Source: Oribacterium parvum ACB1 (GTDB lineage Bacteria; Bacillota; Clostridia; Lachnospirales; Lachnospiraceae). Taken from it: DNA of 64,000 bases. Where the stretch lies: the NCBI RefSeq assembly GCF_000238055.2, contig NZ_KE148312.1, positions 72,001 through 136,000 of the forward strand, written 5' to 3'. The notes under the pieces are model-generated. The model did no database searches and was not told where the DNA came from. It was given only the letters and a program-made list of their open reading frames with translations. The position numbers and the translations under genes are program-made. This document shows positions 23,522 to 31,114 of this stretch, in pieces (positions within the stretch are counted from its first letter, which is position 1; every line of letters begins with the position of its first letter).

Positions 23522-24820
23522 ATGGAAGAGAGATTAATAAAGAATTATACAGAGATTTTAGAGCATGAACTGGTACCGGCTATGGGCTGTACGGAGCCGA
23601 TTGCGATTGCGTATGCAGCGGCATCGGCGAGAAAACTGTTATCTGAAGAGGTCAAGCACATAGACTTGTGCTGTTCGGGAAATATTATCAAAAATGTAAA
23701 AGCGGTTACCGTTCCGAATTCCGGTGGACAGAAGGGAATGCAGGTCGCTGCTATTCTTGGTGTTCTTGGAGGGGACGCAGATAAGAAGCTGGAGGTTTTG
23801 AGTACCGTAACAGATGCGGATAGAGAAAAGTGTAAATCTTTGGTTAATACCGGTTTCTGTAAAGTGGGCTTCGAAGAAGATGTACCAAAGCTTTATATTC
23901 GTGTTGAGGTTAGCGGAGAGAATCATAAGGTTCGCTTGGATATTGCAGATCAGCACTCCAATATTGTTCTTATGGAAAAGGACGGAGAAGTGCTATATAA
24001 GGAAGGCGGAGAAGATAAGCAGGATGTGCTTTCCACCGGCGGAGACCGAAGCTTGATGTCTCTTAAGGGGATTATTGAATATGCAGATACGGTGAATTTG
24101 GACGAAGTCGCTCCGACATTACAGAGGCAGATTGATATGAATATGGCGATTTCTCAAGAGGGATTGGACAATGCATGGGGGGCCAGAGTGGGAAAGACCA
24201 TTTTAGAGACATGGGGACATGATGTAAAGTCTTGTGCCTGTGCAAGAGCCGCTGCCGGATCCGATGCCAGAATGAGCGGATGTCCCCTTCCTGTTGTGAT
24301 TAATTCCGGTTCGGGAAATCAGGGTATTACCGTAAGTATGCCGGTTGTGGAATATGCAAAGTCCTTAGAGGTTTCCAAGGAGAAGTTATATCGTTCCTTG
24401 ATCGTAAGTAATTTGGTATCGGTGTATATCAAACACTATATCGGAGCGCTTTCCGCCTTCTGCGGTGCAGTAAGTGCATCCTGCGGTGCCGGTGCGGGAA
24501 TTACCTATATGTGCGGCGGAGACTATCATAAGATTGGTAAAACCATCAGCAATACTCTTGGAAATGTAGGCGGCATCGTATGTGACGGAGCAAAACCCAG
24601 CTGTGCCGCAAAGATTGCTTCTTCAGTACATGCGGCAATTCTGGCACACTCTATGAGTATGAAGGATCAAGGCTTTAATGGCGGAGAGGGAATTGTTGAC
24701 GAGGATATTGAGAATACGATTAAGAACATCGGCTATATCGGAAAGGTCGGCATGCTTTCTACAGACCGAGAAATATTAAATGTTATGACGGACCAGGTGG
24801 ATGTGGATTCTTGCCTGTAA
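23522..24820 (+). CDS. L-cysteine desulfidase / UPF0597 family protein (CyuA-like)
   Basis: This 432-residue enzyme belongs to the UPF0597 family related to the alpha subunit of Fe-S serine dehydratases. The diagnostic MGCTEPIAIAYAAA (21-34, Cys23) is present, as are the C-terminal cysteines expected to hold an Fe-S cluster (SASCGAGAGITYMCGG, GGIVCDGAKPSC). Known members, CyuA of Escherichia coli and the Methanocaldococcus enzyme, degrade L-cysteine to pyruvate, ammonia and sulfide. AAAGGAGAG precedes the ATG. A GntR regulator lies upstream and a symporter downstream. Serine as substrate is not excluded. Confidence 0.85.
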   Translation: MEERLIKNYTEILEHELVPAMGCTEPIAIAYAAASARKLLSEEVKHIDLCCSGNIIKNVKAVTVPNSGGQKGMQVAAILGVLGGDADKKLEVLSTVTDADREKCKSLVNTGFCKVGFEEDVPKLYIRVEVSGENHKVRLDIADQHSNIVLMEKDGEVLYKEGGEDKQDVLSTGGDRSLMSLKGIIEYADTVNLDEVAPTLQRQIDMNMAISQEGLDNAWGARVGKTILETWGHDVKSCACARAAAGSDARMSGCPLPVVINSGSGNQGITVSMPVVEYAKSLEVSKEKLYRSLIVSNLVSVYIKHYIGALSAFCGAVSASCGAGAGITYMCGGDYHKIGKTISNTLGNVGGIVCDGAKPSCAAKIASSVHAAILAHSMSMKDQGFNGGEGIVDEDIENTIKNIGYIGKVGMLSTDREILNVMTDQVDVDSCL

Positions 24821-24964
24821 AAACAGGAGGAAACGCATAAGAACTATACACAAAATCATTATTTTTGCTATACTATTTCTACAACATGGGATAGGAAGCT
24901 TGTTTGCTTTGTGAAAAATGAAGATTTCTTCCTACCCGAAGTATATCATTTTGGAGGAGGATAT

Positions 24965-26188
24965 ATGGAAAAGCAAGGTTTTATACACAGTTTGCCGTTT
25001 AAGCTACTTGTTGCATTGGCTTTGGGTATTGCCTGTGGTCTGGCATTGAGCTCGATGGATCAGTCGGCTTTCGGACAGGCACTCTTAAATATTGTTGTGA
25101 CTGTGAAGTTTATTGTGGCACAGTTCATCAGTTTCTGCGTTCCGCTCATCATCATCGGTTTTATTGCCCCTTCTATTACAAGACTCGGGAACAATGCTTC
25201 CCGGATGTTGATTGTTGCCCTTATTCTGGCTTATGTTTCTTCTATCGGAGCTGCATTTTTTGCAACCGTAGCAGGATACGGTATTTTACCGCACTTGAAT
25301 ATCAACCCGGATGTAGACGGACTAAAGGAGCTGCCCGAGGTTGTTTTTGAGCTTACCATCCCGCAGATTATGCCTGTTATGTCGGCTCTCTTCTTCTCGG
25401 TTTTAGTAGGTCTTTCTGCAGCATGGAATAAGTCCAAATTAATTACCGGCGTTTTAGAAGAGTTCCAGCAAATCGTGCTTTCTATCGTGACACGCTTTGT
25501 TATTCCGGCACTTCCGATTCTTATCGGAACCACATTCTGTACCTTGGCTTATGAAGGAACCATTACAAAGCAGCTCCCGATTTTCCTGATTATTATTATC
25601 ATCGTTATGGTTGGCCACTATATTTGGATGACTTTGCTTTATAGTCTTGCCGGCATATATTCCGGAAAGAATCCGATGAATATTATAAAGAACTATCCGC
25701 CTGCTTATATGACAGCGGTAGGAACGATGTCTTCTGCGGCAACTCTTTCCGTGGCGCTGGAATGTGCAAAAAAGTCTGTACCGACACTCCGTAACGATAT
25801 GGTTGACTTCGGTATTCCTCTTTTTGCAAATATCCATCTTTGCGGTTCCGTTATGACGGAAACTTTCTTTGTTATGGCAGTATCCAAGATGCTCTATGGA
25901 GAGTTTCCTTCTATCGAGAAGATGATTCTGTTCTGCCTGCTCTTAGGTGTATTTGCAATCGGAGCCCCGGGTGTTCCGGGCGGAACCGTTATGGCATCTC
26001 TGGGACTCATTACCGGTGTGCTTGGCTTTGACGGTACAGGAACAGCTTTAATGCTTACCATCTTTGCTTTGCAGGATTCCTTCGGTACAGCATGCAATGT
26101 AACAGGAGACGGTGCGCTGACTCTGATTCTTACCGGCTATGCGGAAAAGCACGGTATTCAAGAGCAAAAGCTGGAGGCGGTACTATAG
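24965..26188 (+). CDS. dicarboxylate/amino acid:cation symporter (DAACS family)
   Basis: This 407-residue protein has about eight to ten membrane helices, two re-entrant regions and the family landmarks: GTMSSAATLSVALECAKK (serine-rich hairpin HP1-like) and GAPGVPGGTVMASLGLITGVLG (HP2 and helix 8). DAACS proteins move glutamate, aspartate, serine, threonine or cystine with Na+ or H+. TGGAGGAGG precedes the ATG; the 18-codon upstream extension is unlikely. Following a CyuA-like enzyme, it is best read as a cysteine/cystine or serine importer. Confidence 0.87.
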   Translation: MEKQGFIHSLPFKLLVALALGIACGLALSSMDQSAFGQALLNIVVTVKFIVAQFISFCVPLIIIGFIAPSITRLGNNASRMLIVALILAYVSSIGAAFFATVAGYGILPHLNINPDVDGLKELPEVVFELTIPQIMPVMSALFFSVLVGLSAAWNKSKLITGVLEEFQQIVLSIVTRFVIPALPILIGTTFCTLAYEGTITKQLPIFLIIIIIVMVGHYIWMTLLYSLAGIYSGKNPMNIIKNYPPAYMTAVGTMSSAATLSVALECAKKSVPTLRNDMVDFGIPLFANIHLCGSVMTETFFVMAVSKMLYGEFPSIEKMILFCLLLGVFAIGAPGVPGGTVMASLGLITGVLGFDGTGTALMLTIFALQDSFGTACNVTGDGALTLILTGYAEKHGIQEQKLEAVL

Positions 26189-26280
26189 GCTTGGATGTAT
26201 TTCTAAGACGGAAAACGTTTTCTGCAGTCGAAAATATCGGAGGTCGAAACGTTCTCCGGTTCACAAAAGTTAGCACCCTT

Positions 26281-26315
26281 AAGCGTAGTAGAATTAAATC
26301 TGCTACGCTTTTTTT
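26281..26315 (+). terminator. intrinsic terminator after the symporter gene
   Basis: AAGCGTAG pairs with CTACGCTT, with an inner AGA/TCT stem and one T-G pair, followed by seven or more Ts. Confidence 0.9.
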
Positions 26316-26406
26316 GTTACATAGTTCATGTTTTTTCTTATAGGACATGTTTTATTATATAAGGAGAGCTGTCTTGCTTTCCGAGAATAGTATAATGAAA
26401 CGCATA

Positions 26407-26503
26407 ATGTAGTACAGCGAAATACACATATTTGTACTACAGTGAAAAGTGTATATTGTACTACAGCGAAACCCACACATTGTGCTACAACGAAATGCAC
26501 ACA
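26407..26503 (+). repeat. four-copy 24-bp repeat array with TGTA-N-TACA palindromes
   Basis: Four degenerate 24-bp units lie at 26407-26430, 26432-26455, 26456-26479 and 26480-26503. Each centres on a nine-base palindrome: TGTAGTACA (26408-26416), TGTACTACA (26433-26441), TGTACTACA (26457-26465) and TGTGCTACA (26481-26489, one mismatch), followed by ARYGAAA and an ACACA-like end. The array ends 3 nt before the -35 box of the queT promoter. There are no unique spacers, so it is not CRISPR. It looks like an operator array. Confidence 0.8.
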
Positions 26504-26506
26504 ATC

Positions 26507-26535
26507 TTGTTTCTTCTTATCTTTTATGCTACACT
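26507..26535 (+). promoter_or_regulatory. queT promoter
   Basis: TTGTTT (26507-26512), 17 nt, then TGC and TACACT (26530-26535) form an extended -10 promoter. It abuts the repeat array and would give a leader of about 125 nt before queT. Confidence 0.6.
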
Positions 26536-26617
26536 CTGTTAGTTAATGAAGCGGGAGTGGGAGCGAATTCAATTTAAACGAAAAGAATAGATAATTCCAA
26601 GCTTTCCTGCTTTCCAT

Positions 26618-26660
26618 CAGTGTGTTCGAGACCTTCCACACTTAAAACAAAACTAAAGGA
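26618..26660 (+). promoter_or_regulatory. preQ1-I-like riboswitch in the queT leader
   Basis: AGTGTG (26619-26624) pairs with CACACT (26637-26642) around a 12-nt loop that begins TTCGAG. An A-rich tail ending in ACTAA (26652-26656) then overlaps the AAAGGAG ribosome-binding site. This is the layout of the class I preQ1 aptamer: short hairpin, TTC-AG loop, A-rich tail with CTAA. Some conserved loop bases differ, so the match is partial. The queT gene downstream, encoding a queuosine-precursor transporter, strongly supports it. Confidence 0.55.
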
Positions 26661-26666
26661 GAAAAA

Positions 26667-27167
26667 ATGCATTTTCAAGACAAAAGAACAAAGATGATGA
26701 CGGAAGTCGCGTTGATTGCGGCTGTGTATGTGGCGCTTGTACTTCTGTTTAAGCCCATCAGTTTCGGGGCAATCCAGTTCCGTATTGCGGAAGCCCTTTG
26801 TATCCTTCCTTTTTTCAGCTTGTCCGCTGTTCCGGGAATCGCACTTGGCTGCTTACTGGGGAACTTTTTTTCGGGGGCGGCAATGCCGGATGTAGTTTTC
26901 GGAACTTTTGCAACCTTGATTGCGGCGATTGGCAGTTATCAGTTGAGAAATGTAAGCAAATGGCTTGTCTGTGTTCCGCCGATTCTGGCAAATGCCATCA
27001 TTATCCCATTTGTCTTACAGTATGCTTACGGCGTAACGGATGCATACTATTTCTTATTTGCGACGGTAGGAGCTGGAGAAATTTTAGCTGTAGGCGTTTT
27101 GGGCAATATTTTGCTTTTGGCTTTAGAAAGTCGGAAAGACAGCATTTTCCGGCAGAACGTAGCGTAG
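26667..27167 (+). CDS. queT: QueT-family ECF transporter S component (queuosine precursor)
   Basis: This 166-residue protein has five to six membrane helices and the QueT pattern: FKPISFGAIQFRIAEALCILPFF, ALGCLLGNF, then ATLIAAIGSYQLRN. S components bind the substrate, here probably preQ1 or preQ0, and use a shared energy-coupling EcfAA'T module encoded elsewhere. AAAGGAG precedes the ATG. The preQ1-like leader supports the assignment. Confidence 0.88.
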   Translation: MHFQDKRTKMMTEVALIAAVYVALVLLFKPISFGAIQFRIAEALCILPFFSLSAVPGIALGCLLGNFFSGAAMPDVVFGTFATLIAAIGSYQLRNVSKWLVCVPPILANAIIIPFVLQYAYGVTDAYYFLFATVGAGEILAVGVLGNILLLALESRKDSIFRQNVA

Positions 27168-27247
27168 AACCATTTTATGGAGAACGCGATGTTCAAGGCG
27201 GTGTTCTGTAGTAAGGATTTAGGATAACAGGGGTTTTAGGAGGATTT

Positions 27248-28645
27248 ATGTACGATATTCATTTTGATCATCCTGTGTGGGTGCATTTTATCGGTATAGG
27301 AGGGATATCCATGAGCGGGCTTGCGGAAATTCTGCATGACCGAGGCTTTAAGGTGTCCGGATCCGACATGAAGGCCTCCCCCTTAACAGAGCACTTGGAG
27401 TCTCTCGGTATTTCCGTTCAGTTTCCGCAAAAAAGCGAAAATATAGTTCCGGGGATTGAACTTTGTGTTTATACTGCAGCTATTTCAGAGGATAATCCGG
27501 AGTTTCAGGAAGTAAAAAGACAGAACATTCCTATGATGAGCCGTGCAGAGCTTCTTGGCAGAATCATGAAGAATTATAAAGAGGCTATCAATGTTTCGGG
27601 TACGCACGGAAAAACGACGACGACTTCTATGATTGGTGAGATTCTGATGGAAGCGCAGATGGATCCGACCATTACCGTGGGCGGTATGATGAAGGATATC
27701 GGCGGAAACCTAAGAGTAGGAAAATCTGATGTTTTCCTAGCGGAAGCCTGCGAATATACCAATTCTTTTTTGTCTTTTTTTCCTACCATTGAAGTGGTGC
27801 TGAACGTTGAAGAAGACCATCTGGATTTCTTTAAGGATATTAATGACATACGCGCCTCCTTTAGAAAGTTCATTGAAAAGCTCCCGGAGAACGGAATCTT
27901 GATTTTTAATAAGGATATTCCGCATGCCGAGTTTTTCCTGGAGGATCTGCCCGGACGAAAGATTATTACCTTTGGACATCAAGATGCGGATTATACGGCC
28001 AATTTCATTTCCTATGACCACTTTGCTCGTCCAAGTTTTACTCTTTTTGAAAATGGAGAAGATAGAGGCCGGGTGACTTTGGGGGTAACAGGAGAGCATA
28101 ATATCTATAATTCCCTTTCCGCTATTGCGGTTGCAAGAGCCATCGGAATTCCTTTTGAGACAATTAAGAAGGGACTTATGGAGTTTTCGGGTACAGACCG
28201 ACGTTTTCAGTTAAAGGGAGAGGTCAACGGTTTTACCATTATTGATGACTATGCCCACCACCCGCAGGAGATTGCGGCAACTATTGCTACCGCAAAAAAA
28301 TATCCGCATAAAAAGCTCTGGGTAGCCTTTCAACCTCATACATACTCTCGTACTTTGGCTCTAATGGATGATTTTGCCGGGGCTTTATCACAGGCGGATG
28401 AAATTATCCTGGCGGATATTTATGCGGCAAGAGAAAAGAATACCGTAGGAGTGACTTCGGATGACCTTCGGAAACTGATGCTTTCACAGAATACAAATGT
28501 ATATTATATTCCGGACTTTCCCTCTATAGAGGAGTTCATTCTTTCCCACTTGCAAGAGGGAGATCTCCTCATTACTATGGGGGCAGGCGATATTGTGGAA
28601 GTAGGAGAACATTTATTACAGATTCCAGGCGCAAAAAAAGAATAG
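27248..28645 (+). CDS. murC: UDP-N-acetylmuramate--L-alanine ligase
   Basis: MurC adds the first amino acid to the peptidoglycan stem. The 465-residue protein has HFIGIGGISMSGLAEIL near the N-terminus (UDP-MurNAc site), the ATP loop SGTHGKTTTTSM near 117-128, EACEY and NVEEDHLDFF, FSGTDRRFQ, and DDYAHHPQEI, all standard MurC motifs. AGGAGG precedes the ATG. A terminator follows. Confidence 0.96.
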   Translation: MYDIHFDHPVWVHFIGIGGISMSGLAEILHDRGFKVSGSDMKASPLTEHLESLGISVQFPQKSENIVPGIELCVYTAAISEDNPEFQEVKRQNIPMMSRAELLGRIMKNYKEAINVSGTHGKTTTTSMIGEILMEAQMDPTITVGGMMKDIGGNLRVGKSDVFLAEACEYTNSFLSFFPTIEVVLNVEEDHLDFFKDINDIRASFRKFIEKLPENGILIFNKDIPHAEFFLEDLPGRKIITFGHQDADYTANFISYDHFARPSFTLFENGEDRGRVTLGVTGEHNIYNSLSAIAVARAIGIPFETIKKGLMEFSGTDRRFQLKGEVNGFTIIDDYAHHPQEIAATIATAKKYPHKKLWVAFQPHTYSRTLALMDDFAGALSQADEIILADIYAAREKNTVGVTSDDLRKLMLSQNTNVYYIPDFPSIEEFILSHLQEGDLLITMGAGDIVEVGEHLLQIPGAKKE

Positions 28646-28673
28646 GCAGTGCTGTATATTGTACTGAAATGAT

Positions 28674-28710
28674 GCTGTTGGCAGCCATGTGCTGTCAGCA
28701 GCTTTTTTTA
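28674..28710 (+). terminator. intrinsic terminator after murC
   Basis: GCTGTTGGCAGC pairs with GCTGTCAGCAGC, using two G-T pairs, and a run of seven Ts follows. Confidence 0.88.
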
Positions 28711-28712
28711 TT

Positions 28713-28950
28713 CTGAATGTGTATCGCTTGCGCAGTATACTATTTTTATTTACAACGAGTATTGTACTAAAAGCATATGCAATCTTGTTTCATCTAAGCT
28801 CTATCTGCATAGTTCTAATGGGAGGAATTGCAGTTTGAAACAGCTTACTTAACGGATAAAAAAGTTTAAAGCGGATTAATGATAAGAGTAAAAAATAAAA
28901 GTCGAAAAAAATAATTTTTATATTGTTGTATATTTTGGAAATCCACCTAT
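28713..28950. other. AT-rich non-coding stretch before the DnaA boxes
   Basis: I see no gene here. It contains a partial copy of the 26.4-kb repeat (about 28759-28797) and very AT-rich DNA around 28890-28935, which could act as an unwinding region beside the DnaA boxes. Confidence 0.5.
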
Positions 28951-28954
28951 GAAA

Positions 28955-29079
28955 TGTGGATAAATCAAAGATTCCACAGGCTCCATTATTGTGAAAACCC
29001 CTGTAAATACGGGACTTCATATTATTTTGAAAAAGAAACCCACATTATCCACATCGTTGTGGATAAGTTCTGTGGATAA
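28955..29079. promoter_or_regulatory. cluster of four perfect DnaA boxes
   Basis: The consensus box TTATCCACA occurs forward at 29045-29053 and as its complement TGTGGATAA at 28955-28963, 29058-29066 and 29071-29079. The last three start exactly 13 bp apart, and a degenerate box (TGTGGAGCA) follows at 29083. They lie just upstream of the dnaD promoter. DnaA binding is expected; whether it regulates transcription, titrates DnaA or helps initiation is not shown. Confidence 0.85.
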
Positions 29080-29097
29080 ACTTGTGGAGCAGTACCA

Positions 29098-29126
29098 TTG
29101 AAGAGTTTTTTTGCCTGTGCTATGAT
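29098..29126 (+). promoter_or_regulatory. dnaD-dnaC operon promoter
   Basis: TTGAAG (29098-29103), 17 nt, then TATGAT (29121-29126) with TGC in front as an extended -10. The DnaA boxes lie about 55-90 nt upstream of the expected start. Confidence 0.7.
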
Positions 29127-29173
29127 GCTGAACGAGCAAATTCCTAGAGGGAGTTTACAGGGAAAGGGAAGGC

Positions 29174-30004
29174 ATGGACATACAGTTTAAGGAGGGCATA
29201 CAGGCAGACATTACCTGTGTTCCCAATGCATTTATTGATGAGCTTTTAGCGGAAGCCAATGGAGATTACGTACGCGTATATCTTTATCTGCTTCGCCATT
29301 GTAAAGAGAATATGAAGGTTCATTCCGTTGCTGATTCCCTGAATCTGACCGACCGTGATATCACAAGGGCCATTTCTTATTGGGAAAAGAAAGGAATCTT
29401 CAAGGAAGGAACTACAGGAGTAGTAGAGGAAGAAATCAGGAATGAGGAGGCAGCCAGACTGTCTGAAGCAAACTTGGAAATGAAGAGGGAACAGAATCTT
29501 ATGAAGGCTTCTTTTTTTAGTGCCAAAAATCAAGATGACATCCTTCTTTCCGGGGAAAAGAAGCGGGAAATTGATGAAGAGGAGTTTGAGGGTATCCTCT
29601 TTGTGGCAAAGCATTTATTGCCCGGCGGGGTAACGCGCAGCCATGTGCAGAAGTTTGAGTATATGGTGGAGTACCTGGCCATGGATTCGGAATTGATAGA
29701 GTTTTTATTGGATTATTGTGCCAGCATACAAAAGACCAGTCCTCGCTATATAGAGAGAGTGGCTTTGGACTGGAGCGAGCAAGGCATCACTACAGTGAAA
29801 CAGGCACAGGAGTTGATTAAGGATTTTGAATTAACGAAGGGCATGAAGAGGCAGAAGGCAGGTCAGGGAAAGCAAGGAACAGATGCGGAGAAAAAGACAA
29901 ATCGTTTCCTTAATTTTACGCAGGGCGAAGTAGATTACGATTCCTTGGCAAAGCAGAAGGCATTAAAAATTTTGCAACAGGGAGGCAATAAAGAATGGCA
30001 TTAA
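29174..30004 (+). CDS. DnaD-like replication initiation protein
   Basis: This 276-residue protein has an N-terminal winged-helix region (about 20-80, with LRHCKENMKVHSVADSLNLTDRDITRAISYWEKKGI). The C-terminal DnaD/DnaB domain (about 135-220) ends with the family motif YIERVALDWSEQGI. DnaD proteins remodel DNA during helicase loading. It overlaps the next gene, a DnaC/DnaI-type ATPase, by 10 nt, so the two are translationally coupled. Confidence 0.9.
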   Translation: MDIQFKEGIQADITCVPNAFIDELLAEANGDYVRVYLYLLRHCKENMKVHSVADSLNLTDRDITRAISYWEKKGIFKEGTTGVVEEEIRNEEAARLSEANLEMKREQNLMKASFFSAKNQDDILLSGEKKREIDEEEFEGILFVAKHLLPGGVTRSHVQKFEYMVEYLAMDSELIEFLLDYCASIQKTSPRYIERVALDWSEQGITTVKQAQELIKDFELTKGMKRQKAGQGKQGTDAEKKTNRFLNFTQGEVDYDSLAKQKALKILQQGGNKEWH

Positions 30005-30951
30005 GTGCAGTTCAATTCCATGAGATTCAGGAGATTCTTTCCGACAGGAGATTTTCCGCGGAAAGGGAAGCTCTGGAAAAGGAAAAGGAAGTGTTGGATA
30101 ATGTACCCGGCTATGCCGCTTTGGACGAAGAGCTACGCAGACTTTCTCTTTCAGCTATTGTAAAGGCGCAGGAGGGAGACTCCGGAGCCATTGCGGCGCT
30201 TCGTCCGTCTATTCGTAAGATTCGGGACAGGAAGGAAGAAGCTTTAAAGAGGATGGGGTATGCTCTGTTTGATTTGGAACCTCATTATACCTGTTCTCTT
30301 TGTAAAGATACCGGAGTCTATGAGGGGCGAAAGTGCCAGTGCTTCATGAAACTCCAAGGAGAACTCCTTTATAAGCAGTCCAAGATGGGTGAGATTTTGG
30401 AGCGGGAGAATTTTTCCCGCTTTCAGCTGGAGCGCTTTGATAACTTGGAACGTCTTAGTCAAACGGGAAATAAAACGGTGCGGGAGTATATGAAAGAAAT
30501 TCGAGATTATTTCTATGCTTATGCAACGAATTATCCGGAGAATAAGGGGAACTTCATTTTCACGGGAGGAACGGGGACAGGAAAAACCTTTTTTCTTCAC
30601 TGCATTGCGAAAGCTCTTTTGGAGAGGGGGGTAAGCGTGCTGTATTTTACTGCAGACGGTTTATTCCAGTATTTTTCCAAGCTGATGCGTGAGGGAATGG
30701 AGGACGAGTATATTACGGAGGCCGATGTTTTGCTTCTGGATGATTTGGGAACGGAATTCTCCAATTCTTTTACGGCTTCCCGTTTTTTCAATTTATTAAA
30801 TCAGCGGATTTTATCCAGAAAGACAATGATTATTTCTACCAATCTGAACTTCAAGGATCTGCGTGAACTTTATTCTGACAGAGTGGTTTCCCGTATGATG
30901 TCGGATTATGAAATTATTCCTTTATACGGAAGAGACCAGAGGCTCGGTTAA
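29995..30951 (+). CDS. DnaC/DnaI-type helicase loader ATPase
   Basis: This 318-residue AAA+ protein has Walker A FTGGTGTGKTFF near 190, Walker B VLLLDDLGTE near 243 and sensor ISTNLNFKDLRELYSDRVVSRM near 280, typical of DnaC/DnaI/IstB loaders. An N-terminal zinc-binding motif (CSLCKDTGVYEGRKCQC, near 97-113) matches clostridial DnaC-like proteins. It would load the replicative helicase with the DnaD-like partner. GGGAGG precedes the ATG. No transposase is nearby, so an IstB role is unlikely. Confidence 0.9.
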   Translation: MALSAVQFHEIQEILSDRRFSAEREALEKEKEVLDNVPGYAALDEELRRLSLSAIVKAQEGDSGAIAALRPSIRKIRDRKEEALKRMGYALFDLEPHYTCSLCKDTGVYEGRKCQCFMKLQGELLYKQSKMGEILERENFSRFQLERFDNLERLSQTGNKTVREYMKEIRDYFYAYATNYPENKGNFIFTGGTGTGKTFFLHCIAKALLERGVSVLYFTADGLFQYFSKLMREGMEDEYITEADVLLLDDLGTEFSNSFTASRFFNLLNQRILSRKTMIISTNLNFKDLRELYSDRVVSRMMSDYEIIPLYGRDQRLG

Positions 30952-31114
30952 AAAGAAAGTTTCTTAAAAAGAGAAAAGAGAATAGACATTTGCAGGTATT
31001 TCTTGTATTTTTAGAGGGTGCTAGCCCGATTCGAGATTTTTAAGAAAAAGGACATAGTAAAAATTTTTCAGCTGTATAGTGTTTAGTTGCCTGTTTATTT
31101 AGGGAGGGAAAATC

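Noticed and set aside
26407-26503. CRISPR array
   Set aside because: The 24-bp units are contiguous with no unique spacers, are degenerate, and no cas gene is in the window.
28890-29126. Chromosomal origin oriC
   Set aside because: DnaA boxes are present, but the usual dnaA-dnaN-rpmH neighbourhood is absent and the boxes fit promoter control of dnaD as well. I keep it as a DnaA-binding cluster only.
29995-30951. IstB-type transposition helper
   Set aside because: No IstA-type transposase is adjacent, and the coupling to a DnaD-like gene indicates a helicase loader.
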